The position numbers were made by a program, and so were the translations under genes. DNA of 64,000 bases from positions 62,001 through 126,000 of the forward strand of contig NZ_SMRU01000016.1 in assembly GCF_004354015.1 (NCBI RefSeq). Reading direction: 5' to 3'. Under the pieces are notes generated by a model. That model ran no database searches, had not been told where the DNA came from, and saw only the letters and a program-made list of their open reading frames with translations. This document shows positions 8,743-17,820 of the stretch, one piece after another; the stretch's first letter is position 1; every line of letters starts with the position of its first letter. The stretch is from Arthrobacter terricola. GTDB taxonomy: Bacteria > Actinomycetota > Actinomycetes > Actinomycetales > Micrococcaceae.

Positions 8743-9542
8743 TTTCCGATCCCTTCCATGAAGTTCCGCATCAGGTCCGCGACCACGGCAGGCGCCTCCG
8801 CGGGCGCAAGGTGCGCGACGCCGTCGAGCGCTACCGACACGGCTGACCCGCCGCCGGCGTTGATTCCCGCCGCCGTTTCTTCAGCGAACGACGGCGGAAC
8901 CACCGTGTCCTCGACGCCGGCAATCGCTTGGGTCGGGACAGTAACGCCGCCGAGTTCGGAGCGGACATCGAAAGCGGCGAGGGCTTCGCAGCAAAAGGCG
9001 TAACTGAAGCGGTCGGCATCGCGCAGGGAGTGCAGGAGGCGGCTGCTGACAGCGGGCTCGCGGTCCATGAACCCAGCCGCGAACCAGCGCTGCGCCGAAC
9101 CCTGGATCATCACGGCGGTGCCCTGCGAACGGACAACTTCGGCGCGTTCCAGCCAGCCCTCCGGTGTGCCGATCTTCGCGCCGGTGCATTGCACGGACAG
9201 GGACTTGAGCCGTTCGCCGTGCTTGATGCCCAACTGCAGGCCGGTGGCGCCGCCCAAGGAAACACCGGCGTAGTGGAACCCCGCTCCGGGCGCGATCGAA
9301 TCCACCAGGTCCACTACGGCTTCGGCCAACTCGGCGACGTTGAACGTTTCCGAGGCCGCGGGCGAGACGCCGTGGCCGGGAAGGTCCCAGCCGACAACGT
9401 CGAACTCGTTGCCAAGCAATGTTGCCGCCTCGGTCCAGAGCACCGTGGACGTCCCGAGCGATGGCCCCACCACCAAGAGGGGCTTTTCGCCGAGGGTCCG
9501 TTGCGGGGACAGCAGCACGGCCTTGATCTTGGGCTTAGCCAC
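8739..9542 (-). CDS. pcaD: 3-oxoadipate enol-lactonase
   Basis: A 267-residue alpha/beta hydrolase. The nucleophile elbow is YAGVSLGGA (about residues 91-99), the acid residue lies in AGVEDTVVPP and the histidine in DGVAHLAPAEAP. It hydrolyses 3-oxoadipate enol-lactone to 3-oxoadipate. It overlaps the end of pcaB by 8 bases and the start of pcaC by 4, which argues for coupled translation of pcaB-pcaD-pcaC. This is the free-standing form, not the PcaL fusion. Confidence 0.92.
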   Translation of the reverse strand: MAKPKIKAVLLSPQRTLGEKPLLVVGPSLGTSTVLWTEAATLLGNEFDVVGWDLPGHGVSPAASETFNVAELAEAVVDLVDSIAPGAGFHYAGVSLGGATGLQLGIKHGERLKSLSVQCTGAKIGTPEGWLERAEVVRSQGTAVMIQGSAQRWFAAGFMDREPAVSSRLLHSLRDADRFSYAFCCEALAAFDVRSELGGVTVPTQAIAGVEDTVVPPSFAEETAAGINAGGGSAVSVALDGVAHLAPAEAPAVVADLMRNFMEGIGK

Positions 9543-11007
9543 GGTTGGCCTCCTTCGGAATCCGGGTGGTTACAGGGTTCCCGGCATACTCCGGGAAAGC
9601 AGCGAGGATGCGACGGGCGATTTCGACGGCCTCGCCCACGTAGTTCGCGGGGTCCAGCAGCGCGTCGAGTTCGGCGTCGGAAAGCTTGTCCGCGGGCACC
9701 ACTTCGCGGAGGAGCCTGGCGTACAGCAGGGATTGCTCCTCTTTCTCGGAGTGTGTACCCGCGGGGGCTTGGAGCGTTTCGTCGACGACGGCCTGCAGCC
9801 GGGCTTTCGCCTCGCCGTGGTCCGTGTCGAGGAGCGGTACGACGACGGCCATCACCTTCTCGCTCAAGAGCAGCGGCCCGGAAATGTCCAGGTTCCGGCG
9901 CATGGCATCCGGGAAGACACGCAATCCGCCCGCGAGCTCCTTGAGTTGGGCGGCTGCACCCAGGGTGAGCCTGAGGAGTTCGCGCAAGGCCGGCCACTCG
10001 CTGTGCCACGCCCCGTCCGGACGTTCGTCGTTGAAATTCGCGGCAGCAGTGTGCAGTTGTGCCGCGAGGCCTGGAACCTGGAGCGCCGCGCTACGGACAA
10101 GGATGGAAAGGACCGGGTTCTGCTTCTGCGGCATGGCCGAGGAGCCTCCGCGGCCCGCAGCCAGGGGCTCGCCAAGCTCTGCCACTTCGGGCCGACTGAG
10201 GAACAGCACGTCGGCGGCCATCTTGCCGAAGGAGTCCGACAACGCCGCCAAGGCATCGCCTACCGCGGTCACGGCGAGGCGGCTGGTCTGCCACGGAGCC
10301 GGAGCCGAAGCCAAGCCAAGCTTTGCGGCCAAGGAGTCGGCGAGGTCGAATGGGCTCAACCGTGAGTTGCCGGTGAGTACCGCGGCCGAGGCCAAAGTTC
10401 CTCCAGCCCCGCCGAACTGCACCGGAAGCTCAAGTGATTGCAAGCGGCGGGCGGCGGCGGCGATTCCTTGGAACCACTGCGCGGCCCTCAGCCCGAACGT
10501 GAAGGGGAGCGCGTGCTGGGTCAGGCTCCTGCCCACACACAGCGTGTCCGTATGGTGTTCCGCGAGGGCGGCGAGCGCCGTCGTCGTTCCCTTTACTTCG
10601 GCGAGCAACGTGCCGCGGACGTTGCGGATCATCACCATGAGCGCGGTGTCCAGCACGTCCTGGCTGGTCAGGGAGGTGTGCACGGCGGCGCCGGCACCGA
10701 CGTGGCCGCGTTCCGCGTCGGCGGTTTTGACGTTCTTCCGGAGTTCGGCGAGGAGCGGGATGACCGGGTTTCCGCCACCTTGTGCCCGTTCGGCGATCGA
10801 GGCGACGTCGTAGTGCGCCGGATCCGCGGCGTGGGCAACCACGGCGGCGGATCCCGCGGGAGCCAGCCCGGCGTCTTCAAGCACGGACGCCCAGGCGGCC
10901 TCGACGGCGAGGATCGCAGCGACGACGGCGTGGTCCCCGGTCAATGCGGCAACCAGGGGCGACGCCGATACCGGGCTGAGGAGCCCGAAATCGCCGTCGA
11001 TGTTCAT
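9535..11007 (-). CDS. pcaB: 3-carboxy-cis,cis-muconate cycloisomerase
   Basis: A 490-residue member of the fumarase/aspartase superfamily with the signature GGSSAMPQKQNP in the middle third. It lactonises 3-carboxymuconate, the product of PcaGH, to 4-carboxymuconolactone. The ATG at 11007 overlaps the pcaG stop as ATGA; a longer in-frame reading runs back through pcaG and is not coding. The C-terminal region (LLDPANYVGEAVEIARRILA) matches long actinobacterial PcaB proteins. Confidence 0.92.
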   Translation of the reverse strand: MNIDGDFGLLSPVSASPLVAALTGDHAVVAAILAVEAAWASVLEDAGLAPAGSAAVVAHAADPAHYDVASIAERAQGGGNPVIPLLAELRKNVKTADAERGHVGAGAAVHTSLTSQDVLDTALMVMIRNVRGTLLAEVKGTTTALAALAEHHTDTLCVGRSLTQHALPFTFGLRAAQWFQGIAAAARRLQSLELPVQFGGAGGTLASAAVLTGNSRLSPFDLADSLAAKLGLASAPAPWQTSRLAVTAVGDALAALSDSFGKMAADVLFLSRPEVAELGEPLAAGRGGSSAMPQKQNPVLSILVRSAALQVPGLAAQLHTAAANFNDERPDGAWHSEWPALRELLRLTLGAAAQLKELAGGLRVFPDAMRRNLDISGPLLLSEKVMAVVVPLLDTDHGEAKARLQAVVDETLQAPAGTHSEKEEQSLLYARLLREVVPADKLSDAELDALLDPANYVGEAVEIARRILAAFPEYAGNPVTTRIPKEANRG

Positions 11008-11594
11008 TTTGAGGTGCCTTCGACGTGTTCGAAGTCGAGGAAGACGGTCTCGTCCTTGCCCTGAAGTCGTAGGTCCCACGTGAGTCCGCCATCGGCGTCG
11101 CGGCGGGCGATGAGGGTCTTGCGGCGCTCGGGTTCGAGCGAGCTGAGCAGCGGATCGGCCGCGAGGGCTTCCTCGTTCTCCGGCAGGTAGATGCGGGTGA
11201 ACAGGCGGTTCATGAGGCCGCGGGCGAAGACGGCCACCGAGATGAACGGCGCCGCCGCCGGTTTCCCGGGGATCGCCGGGGTGGTGCCGGGATTGACTGT
11301 GGTGAAGGTGAAGACGCCGGAGTTGCCGACGGAAGCGCGGCCCCAGCCGGTGAAGGTGTAGCCGTCGCGGACCAGGGAGCCGGTGCGCTGGACCACGTTG
11401 CCGTGGGCGTCGGGCTGCCAGATTTCCAGGATGGCGTCGGGGATGGTTTCGCCTGCGCCGTCGTACACGGTGCCTTGGAGGCGGATGCTTCCGGGGCTTC
11501 CCGGGGCCAGGAGTTCGTTGTCCTTGGTGAACGGGAGGGCGTAGCCGTAGAACGGGCCCACGGTCTGGCCGGGAGTGGGGGTCAGCTTGCTCAT
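11004..11594 (-). CDS. pcaG: Protocatechuate 3,4-dioxygenase alpha subunit
   Basis: A 196-residue alpha chain of the intradiol ring-cleavage dioxygenase. It opens with TPTPGQTVGPFYGYALPF and contains DAILEIWQPDAHG and RGLMNRLFTRIYLPE, all typical of PcaG. It has no full iron-ligand set; the beta subunit supplies the Fe(III) site. It lies 4 bp after the pcaH stop and overlaps pcaB by 4 bases, as expected for subunits made together. Confidence 0.94.
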   Translation of the reverse strand: MSKLTPTPGQTVGPFYGYALPFTKDNELLAPGSPGSIRLQGTVYDGAGETIPDAILEIWQPDAHGNVVQRTGSLVRDGYTFTGWGRASVGNSGVFTFTTVNPGTTPAIPGKPAAAPFISVAVFARGLMNRLFTRIYLPENEEALAADPLLSSLEPERRKTLIARRDADGGLTWDLRLQGKDETVFLDFEHVEGTSK

Positions 11595-11598
11595 GTTC

Positions 11599-12474
11599 CT
11601 ACTCCTCGTCCGCGGCGTCGCCGTATGCTTCGTTTTCGGTCCAGGTCCGCTTCGACCCGGTCAGGACAATGTCCCAGTTGTAGCCAAGGGCCCATTCGGG
11701 GCTCGTCAGTTCGTGGTCGTACGTGGCCACGAGGCGGTCGCGGGCGTCTTGGTCCACGATCGACTGGTAAATGGGATCCAGCGGGAACAACTGGTCGCCG
11801 GGGAAGTACATCTGGGTGACGATGCGCTGCGTGAAGTCCGTGCCGAACAGGGAGAAGTGGATGTGGGCTGGCCGCCACGCGTTGAGGTGGTTCTTCCACG
11901 GGTAGGCGCCGGGCTTGATGGTGGAGAAGCGGTAGGAGCCGTCCGGTCCGGTGATGCAGCGTCCGACGCCGGTGAAGTTCGGGTCGAGCGGCGCCGGGTG
12001 CTGGTCGCGCTTGTGGATGTACCGGCCGGCGGCGTTCGCCTGCCAGATTTCCACGAGCTGTCCCGCTACGGGGCGGCCGTCGCCGTCGAGCACTTTGCCC
12101 TGCACGATGATCCGTTCGCCTTGCGGTTCGCCGTTGTGCTGGATGGTGAGATCCGCTTCCAGCGCGTGCACGTCCTGGTGCCCGAACGCGGGCGAGAACA
12201 GCTCGATGGTTTCCGGATCCGCGTGGTGCAGGCTCTTGGTGGGGTGCCGCAGGATGCTGCTCCGGTACGGGGCGAAGTCGAGCCGGGGCTGCGTCTCGGG
12301 CTCGGCACCGTCCTTGAGCGCCCGCGCGTAGGCCTCGCCGATCGCCTTCATCTCGGCGCTGAGGTCCGCTTGAGTCTCGACGGCGGTGTCCAAGGGAGCG
12401 TGCCCGGCATGCGGTTCAGCCGCGGGTACGAGCTCGTCGTCTTGGTGATGCCCGGCGTTTGCGTCTAGCAGCAC
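11599..12474 (-). CDS. pcaH: Protocatechuate 3,4-dioxygenase beta subunit
   Basis: A 291-residue catalytic beta chain. The Fe(III) ligands can be seen: Tyr in AAGRYIHKRDQ, Tyr in KPGAYPWKNH, and the two His of RPAHIHFSLFG. It opens protocatechuate between the two hydroxyls to give 3-carboxy-cis,cis-muconate. I placed the start at GTG 12474 because AAAGGAG lies 6 bases upstream; longer in-frame readings run back into the qsuB-like gene. The first 50 residues are His/Asp-rich (ANAGHHQDDEL) and longer than in many homologues. Confidence 0.92.
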   Translation of the reverse strand: MLLDANAGHHQDDELVPAAEPHAGHAPLDTAVETQADLSAEMKAIGEAYARALKDGAEPETQPRLDFAPYRSSILRHPTKSLHHADPETIELFSPAFGHQDVHALEADLTIQHNGEPQGERIIVQGKVLDGDGRPVAGQLVEIWQANAAGRYIHKRDQHPAPLDPNFTGVGRCITGPDGSYRFSTIKPGAYPWKNHLNAWRPAHIHFSLFGTDFTQRIVTQMYFPGDQLFPLDPIYQSIVDQDARDRLVATYDHELTSPEWALGYNWDIVLTGSKRTWTENEAYGDAADEE

Positions 12475-12506
12475 GGCCGGCTCCTTTCGGGTGGGTTTCG
12501 TTCGGT

Positions 12507-14435
12507 TTAGTTGCGGTGCAGGTGGTCGTATTGGACGGCGTGGCGCACGGGAGCGTTGGGGGCTCCGTAGCCGTCGTAGTTGCCGCGGCGCTCCACCATT
12601 TCGAAGAAGACGCTGCCCACGGTGGCCGTGTAGAAGTGCAGGAATTCGCCGTTGGCATCCCGGTCGTAGAGGAGGTTGAGTTCCTTGAGGGTGGCCAGGA
12701 AGTACGGGTCCAGGGCGAAGCGCGCGTCCAAGTCCTCGTAGTAGTTGGCCGGAATCTTGAGGAACTCGAGACCGCGGTCTTGCGCTGCCCGCGCGGTGGC
12801 CACGAGGTCCTGAACCGCGAAGGCGATGTGCTCCTGGTAGGTTTTGCGGCCGCCGTTGCCTTGCTGGCCCGGTTCCTGGTGAAGCAACGGCGCGAGGTTC
12901 AGGACGAGGCGCACGGAACGGTCTGAGGTCTGCATCACTTGCGAGCGCACCAGGCCGCTGGGGCTCGGCACTTCGGCAAACGGCTGTGGTTCCAGCGTGA
13001 GCGCGCTCGTGTAGAAGAGGACGGCCTCGTCGAAGTGCTGCCACGGCTGGGCCAGGTTCACGTGGTCAATCACTGCCGGGTCCGCGGCGTCGCGGTGTTC
13101 CGGGCCTTCGCCGAATTCGCTGCCTTCACCAAATTCGCCAGTCCAGGCGGCGGTGCCGTCGGGGTTGCCTTGGCACAGGAAGATCTCCGTGGAGTCCGGG
13201 GCGGCGATGCCTTGGAAGACTTCTTCGTCGGCTTGGACCTTGCGCGGTACCACGGGGGCCTTGAGTTGCTGGGCACGGGCTGAGGCAATCACGGGGGAAT
13301 CGACATCGAACCCCAACGCCGTGATCGCCGGCTCACTGTGCGACGGCGCTTGTTCGTTGATGATGACGCGTGCGTGGCCCATGGACCAGAGCTGGACGTC
13401 CTTGGTGCGGTGGCGGCCGTCGAATTCGAAGCCAAGCTGGCCCAGGAGCGTTTCGAGCTGCGCGGGTTCGTCGGTCTTGACCTCGGCGAAGTTGAAACCG
13501 GCGGGTTCGGCAACCTTGGGGAGCGTGGCCAGTTCCATCGGATAACGACGGCGCCCTGCCGCCCGGGTGCCCGTGTCACCGTTGCTGCCTCCCGCCGTCG
13601 TGATCGCCGGGTTCGCTTCGAGCCACTTGGCGCTCTGTTCCTCAAGCCAGATCAGCGAGCGCATGGCGTCGACGGCGGTGCGTTCGACGTCGGACTGCCG
13701 GAAGACATCGTTGAAGACCTCCAACGAGACCGGACCGGAGTAGCCGGCGCGGACAACGTGGCCCATGAACTTCGCGAGCTCGAACTGCCCTTCGCCCGGG
13801 AAGACGCGGTAGTGGCGGCTCCAGGACAGCACGTCCATGGAAAGTTTCGGCGCGTCGGCCACCTGGACGAAGAAAATCTTCCCGGTCTGGATGTCCTCGA
13901 TGGGCGCGGTGTCCCAATCGCGGGAAAGGATGTGGAAGGAATCGAGGCACGTGCCAAGGTGCGGGTGGTCGACGGCGGACACGAGGCGGTGCGCGTGCTC
14001 GTAGTCATTGACGTATTTGCCCCAGGCGAGCGCTTCGTACGCCACTTTGACGCCGTGTTCGCCGGCCAGCGCGGCGAGTCGGGAGAGTTGCTCGGCCCGG
14101 AGGTCGTCGTCGTCGATCGTGGCGGTTCCCACGTTGGTGCAGACCAGGATGGTGTCCATACCGAGGCGGGACATGAGCTTGAACTTCGCGTCCGCCCGGC
14201 GCAGGTTCTCTTGCAGTAGGTCCTCGGAGACGCTGTCGAAGTCGCGGAACGGCTGGTACAGGTCCAGGCTGAGCCCCAGGTCGGCGGCCATCTTCCGGAT
14301 GTCCTCCGGGCTCAAGGACGAGGTGACCAGGTCCTGTTCAAAAATCTCGATGCCGTCGAAGCCCGCGACCGCGCAGGCTTGCATCTTTTCCTTGAGCGTT
14401 CCGGACAGGCAGACCGTGGCGATTCCCGTGCGCAT
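12507..14435 (-). CDS. qsuB: 3-dehydroshikimate dehydratase fused to an HPPD-like VOC domain
   Basis: A 642-residue two-domain protein. Residues 1 to about 290 are a TIM-barrel of the AP-endonuclease-2/xylose-isomerase type; likely metal ligands are Glu in VAYEALAWGKY, Asp in GTCLDSFHIL and Glu in VSLEVFND. The C-terminal half (about 330-640) resembles 4-hydroxyphenylpyruvate dioxygenase, with candidate facial-triad residues in IDHVNLAQPW, QEHIAFAVQDL and VFFEMVERRG. The N-domain dehydrates 3-dehydroshikimate to protocatechuate, the substrate of the pcaHG genes 32 bp downstream. This architecture is known in Corynebacterium QsuB and Pseudomonas QuiC1; the C-domain's role is less clear. The ATG overlaps the aroE stop by one base (TGATG). 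Confidence 0.9.
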   Translation of the reverse strand: MRTGIATVCLSGTLKEKMQACAVAGFDGIEIFEQDLVTSSLSPEDIRKMAADLGLSLDLYQPFRDFDSVSEDLLQENLRRADAKFKLMSRLGMDTILVCTNVGTATIDDDDLRAEQLSRLAALAGEHGVKVAYEALAWGKYVNDYEHAHRLVSAVDHPHLGTCLDSFHILSRDWDTAPIEDIQTGKIFFVQVADAPKLSMDVLSWSRHYRVFPGEGQFELAKFMGHVVRAGYSGPVSLEVFNDVFRQSDVERTAVDAMRSLIWLEEQSAKWLEANPAITTAGGSNGDTGTRAAGRRRYPMELATLPKVAEPAGFNFAEVKTDEPAQLETLLGQLGFEFDGRHRTKDVQLWSMGHARVIINEQAPSHSEPAITALGFDVDSPVIASARAQQLKAPVVPRKVQADEEVFQGIAAPDSTEIFLCQGNPDGTAAWTGEFGEGSEFGEGPEHRDAADPAVIDHVNLAQPWQHFDEAVLFYTSALTLEPQPFAEVPSPSGLVRSQVMQTSDRSVRLVLNLAPLLHQEPGQQGNGGRKTYQEHIAFAVQDLVATARAAQDRGLEFLKIPANYYEDLDARFALDPYFLATLKELNLLYDRDANGEFLHFYTATVGSVFFEMVERRGNYDGYGAPNAPVRHAVQYDHLHRN

Positions 14436-15334
14436 CAGTGACCCGCTCCCGCGAGCGCCTTGGCTTCTTCGGCGCCTACAAGTTCCAGGAAATGTGCCCG
14501 CATCCGTTCGGGATCGGCGTCGCGGCCTGTGAAGATGCGGAAAGCGTCGGCGGCCTGGCCCACTGCCATCCGGCCGCCGTCGAGCACCCGGCAACCCTTG
14601 GCCTTGGCTTCGAGGACCAGCGCGGTTTCGATCGGACGGTAGACGATGTCCGCTACCCAGTGGCGGGATTCCACGAGGGACATGTCCAGTGGCAGGCCGG
14701 GGTGGGCGGCCATGCCCACCGGGGTGCAGTGCACCAAACCGTCGGCGAGCGGCATAAGCTGCGGCAGCTCCGCCGTCGTGCGCGCCGTTATTGTCCGGTC
14801 CGGGAACAAGGCGGAAAGCTCGACGGCGCGCTCCGCACCGCGTGCGGGATCCACGTCCACGAGGTCCAGCGTCTTCACGCCGGCGGCGAGGAGCGCGTAC
14901 GCGACGGCGGAGCCGGCACCTCCGGCGCCGAGCTGGACGACGCGCTCCAGTCCGGCATCGGGAAGGCCGCTCTCGAGAGCGGAACCGAAACCGGAAAAGT
15001 CGGTGTTGTGGCCGATGAAGCGGCCGTCTTCGATCAAGACCGTATTCACCGCACCGAGCCGGCGCGCGTCGTCGGAAATCTCGTCAAGGAACGGCAGCAC
15101 CAGTTGCTTGCACGGATGCGTGATGTTGAGGCCGTTGTAGCCGAGCCGGGACGCGGCGACCAGCAGGTCCCCGACGGCGGAGCCCGGCAGGGAGAGCTCC
15201 AGCAGGTCGATGGGCCGGTACAGGTAGCGCAGCCCCTGGACGTCGGCCTCCCTCTCATGCATGGGCGGCGTCAGCGAAGGGGTGACGCCTTCGCCGATAA
15301 GGCCCACCAGGAAGGATTCGGCTCGGTTGCTCAT
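14435..15334 (-). CDS. aroE: Shikimate/quinate dehydrogenase, catabolic QsuD-like
   Basis: A 299-residue AroE-family enzyme. The substrate loop SLTPPMHEREA (20-30), catalytic Lys76 in NITHPCKQ and Asp112 in GHNTDFSGFG are present, followed by the Rossmann motif GAGGAG (136-141). After the second strand comes DLVDVDPARG rather than the NRT-type motif of NADP enzymes; acidic residues there favour NAD+, as in catabolic enzymes. Together with its place at the head of the qsuB-pca operon, this suggests oxidation of shikimate or quinate rather than biosynthesis. AAAGGAG lies 8 bases before the ATG. Confidence 0.88.
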   Translation of the reverse strand: MSNRAESFLVGLIGEGVTPSLTPPMHEREADVQGLRYLYRPIDLLELSLPGSAVGDLLVAASRLGYNGLNITHPCKQLVLPFLDEISDDARRLGAVNTVLIEDGRFIGHNTDFSGFGSALESGLPDAGLERVVQLGAGGAGSAVAYALLAAGVKTLDLVDVDPARGAERAVELSALFPDRTITARTTAELPQLMPLADGLVHCTPVGMAAHPGLPLDMSLVESRHWVADIVYRPIETALVLEAKAKGCRVLDGGRMAVGQAADAFRIFTGRDADPERMRAHFLELVGAEEAKALAGAGH

Positions 15335-15458
15335 ACTTCATTGCTCCTTTGACAACTGCACCTGCGGATCGGCTGGCGCTGGCTTCCATGCGTGGCGCGG
15401 GCCGCTTCGTCGGGCGTTATGGATCAGACTACACAAAATGTTCATATATTGCACTAGT

Positions 15459-15473
15459 GTTCTTATCGCGAAC
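15459..15473. promoter_or_regulatory. Candidate IclR-type operator of the aroE-qsuB-pca operon
   Basis: The sequence GTTCTTATCGCGAAC is an inverted repeat (GTTC/GAAC) in the 163-bp gap between the IclR gene and aroE. It resembles the 15-bp PcaR/PcaU-type operators of the IclR family. A second GTTC half lies at 15440-15443, next to the AT-rich TTCATATATTGC, which on the minus strand could supply the -10 of the operon promoter. Binding is inferred. Confidence 0.5.
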
Positions 15474-15497
15474 AAAAGTGGCACGCAGCAAGCGCCT

Positions 15498-16268
15498 TTA
15501 GCGCTGCGGCAAGCGGTCCGCGAGCTCGGCGGCCGCGCTTTTCAGCAAGGGGACGACGGCGATGAGCTGCTCCACTTCCATCCGGAACACCGGGACTGCC
15601 GTGGCAAGCGACGCGAAAGCGATTCCCTGTGAGTTGAGCACGGGCACGGCGACGGCGCGCATGCCCACCTCGTTCTCCTGGTCCATAAGGGCATAGCCCC
15701 GGCGGCGGGTCTTCTCGATCTCCTCGCGGAAAACCTCCCGGTCCGTGATGGAGAATTCCGTGAGCGGCTCGAGTTCGATCTCTTCGACCAGTTCCTTGCG
15801 TTCCACCTCGTCGGCAAAGGCAATCAGCGCCTTGCCGACCGCCGTGGTGTGGAGCATTCCAAGATGCCCGGGATCACTCGTGACCCGGAACATCTGGGGT
15901 CCGTCCACCTTGTTGACCGTGAGGTGGTGGTGGCCATCGCGGACGGAAAGGATGGTGGCTTCGCCAGTCCCTTCGGTGACGCGCTGCAAGATGGGCCGAG
16001 CCGTGCCGGCAAATCCGTGATGGTTGGACACCCGCTGGCCCAACTGGAAGACGCGAAGCCCCAGGTGGTAGCGGCGGCCATCGGCCTCGTAGTCCACGAA
16101 TCCATCGCGGGTAAGCGACCCCAGCAGCCGGTAGGTGGTGCTGAACGGCAAGTCCGCCTGGCGCGCCAACTCGGAAGCGCTCGCCCCCTTCGGCTCGTTG
16201 CCAAGCAATACGAGGAGGCCCAGGGCCTTTCCGATCATGTCGGTTTTTGTGTCTTCCTTCACATCCAT
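15498..16268 (-). CDS. IclR-family regulator, probably of shikimate/dehydroshikimate use
   Basis: A 256-residue IclR protein: an N-terminal winged helix (residues about 10-70, ASELARQADLPFSTTYRLLGSL) and a C-terminal ligand-binding domain (GMLHTTAVGKALIAF, GMRAVAVPVLNSQG). It lies between the aroE-qsuB-pca operon and a divergent shikimate-type symporter, so it probably controls both, distinct from the pcaR at the far end. I chose the ATG at 16268 because GGGAG lies upstream at a usable distance; an alternative ATG at 16286 lacks a ribosome site. The ligand is unknown. Confidence 0.82.
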   Translation of the reverse strand: MDVKEDTKTDMIGKALGLLVLLGNEPKGASASELARQADLPFSTTYRLLGSLTRDGFVDYEADGRRYHLGLRVFQLGQRVSNHHGFAGTARPILQRVTEGTGEATILSVRDGHHHLTVNKVDGPQMFRVTSDPGHLGMLHTTAVGKALIAFADEVERKELVEEIELEPLTEFSITDREVFREEIEKTRRRGYALMDQENEVGMRAVAVPVLNSQGIAFASLATAVPVFRMEVEQLIAVVPLLKSAAAELADRLPQR

Positions 16269-16287
16269 AGCTAAATGCTCCCACATC

Positions 16288-16376
16288 GTGAGAGCTATAT
16301 CTAGATGGTGAGTAAATCTCTTGACAAGTGACTGTGCTCACAGCCATCATTGCTGTATCGCACAAGTAGCTCTCAC
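16288..16376. promoter_or_regulatory. Divergent promoter region with 10-bp inverted repeat
   Basis: GTGAGAGCTA (16288-16297) and TAGCTCTCAC (16367-16376) form a perfect 10-bp inverted repeat about 70 bp apart, between the IclR gene and the MFS gene. A TTGACA box is at 16321-16326. Paired sites at this spacing could bind two IclR dimers. Further GTGAG/CTCAC words lie at 16309, 16337 and 16391. Confidence 0.45.
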
Positions 16377-16477
16377 ATTGTGGCTACATTGTGAGTTTCA
16401 CTGCCGGAGCCCCGATCAGCGTTCAGGCACGCAATATCCAGCCAGATGCGACATCGCCGTCACACCAAAGGAACACC

Positions 16478-17797
16478 ATGAGCCACACGATCCCGTCTAC
16501 GGAGCCGGGCACTGCTGCCACTGCAGGAACGCCGAAGAAGGCCGCTCTCGCCAGCTTCCTCGGCAGCGCCGTCGAGTACTACGACTTCTTCATCTTCGGT
16601 TCGGCGGCGGCCTTGATTTTCCCGCACGTCTTCTTCCCCAGCGCGGATGCCAACGCGGCAATCATGTCGTTCGCGACGTTCGGCTTTGCCTACGTCGCAC
16701 GTCCTGTCGGTGCGATCATCCTGGGGCACTTCGGAGACCGGATCGGCCGCCAGCGCGTACTCATGTTCACCCTCGTCCTGATGGGCGGCGCAACCTTCAT
16801 CATCGGCTGCCTACCCGATTTCAAGGCGATCGGATGGTGGGCACCTGCACTCCTGGTCTTTGCGCGCCTCTGCCAAGGACTTTCCGCCGCGGGCGAGCAA
16901 GCCGGCGCTTCGTCCATGACGCTTGAACACGCTCCGGACAACCGCCGTTCCTTCTTCACTTCGTGGACCCTGACCGGAACCCAGGGCGGGCAAATCCTCG
17001 CCGCCCTGATCTTCATCCCCGTGGTCGCCCTGCCCGACGACGTCAAGTACAGCATCGGCTGGCGCATCCCGTTCTGGCTCAGCGCCGCCGTCGTCGTCGT
17101 TGCCGTTCTCATCCGACGCACCCTGCACGAGCCGCCGGCGTTCGAAGAAGCTAAGAAGAACAACCAGATCGCCAAGCTCCCGGTTGCCGACCTCCTCCGC
17201 CAGCACTGGGCCGACGTCCTCCGCGTTGTCTGCTGTGCCTTTATCGCCGCCGTGAGCACTGTCTTCGGCACACTGGCCATTGCCTACGCCAAGGACGTGG
17301 CCCACGTGAACAGCACCATCACCCTGTGGCTCGTGGTCGTCGCCAACATCGTCGCCCTCGGCACCCAGCCCGTCTTCGGCACGCTGGCCGACCGCATCGG
17401 CCGCAAGCCCGTCTTCATCTACGGCGCAATCGCCAGTGCGATCATGACCCCGGTCTTCCTCCTGACTCTCGAAGGCGGCAACGTGCCGCTCATGTTCCTC
17501 GTGTCAGTGGTCTACTTCTCCATTGGATACGCCGCCGCCAACGCCGTCTGGCCTTCCTTCTACGGCGAGATGTTCAGCACGAAGGTCCGCTTCTCCGGCC
17601 TGGCCATCGGCACGCAGCTCGGCTTCCTCATGGCAGGCTTCGCCCCGGCAATTGTCACCGCCATGGGCGGCACCAAGGCTGGCGGCTGGGTCCAGATCAG
17701 CGTCTTCACCGGCGTCATCTGCATCATCGCCGCTGTCTCGGCCCTCACGGCCCGCGAATCGTTCAAGACCCCGACGGCGCAACTCGGCTTGAAGTAA
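16478..17797 (+). CDS. MFS metabolite:H+ symporter, shikimate/dehydroshikimate-type
   Basis: A 439-residue major-facilitator protein of the MHS (metabolite:H+ symporter) family, with about 12 membrane segments. It has the opening SFLGSAVEYYDFFIFGSAAA and the loop 2-3 motif GHFGDRIGRQR, repeated in the second half as GTLADRIGRKP. ShiA, QsuA and PcaT-like carriers share this architecture. Divergent from the IclR gene and next to the aroE-qsuB operon, it probably imports shikimate, quinate or dehydroshikimate. AAAGGAAC precedes the ATG at 16478; a longer reading from 16391 runs into the promoter region. Substrate is inferred from context. Confidence 0.85.
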   Translation: MSHTIPSTEPGTAATAGTPKKAALASFLGSAVEYYDFFIFGSAAALIFPHVFFPSADANAAIMSFATFGFAYVARPVGAIILGHFGDRIGRQRVLMFTLVLMGGATFIIGCLPDFKAIGWWAPALLVFARLCQGLSAAGEQAGASSMTLEHAPDNRRSFFTSWTLTGTQGGQILAALIFIPVVALPDDVKYSIGWRIPFWLSAAVVVVAVLIRRTLHEPPAFEEAKKNNQIAKLPVADLLRQHWADVLRVVCCAFIAAVSTVFGTLAIAYAKDVAHVNSTITLWLVVVANIVALGTQPVFGTLADRIGRKPVFIYGAIASAIMTPVFLLTLEGGNVPLMFLVSVVYFSIGYAAANAVWPSFYGEMFSTKVRFSGLAIGTQLGFLMAGFAPAIVTAMGGTKAGGWVQISVFTGVICIIAAVSALTARESFKTPTAQLGLK

Positions 17798-17820
17798 GGG
17801 CCCAGCTTTACCCTTCCACG

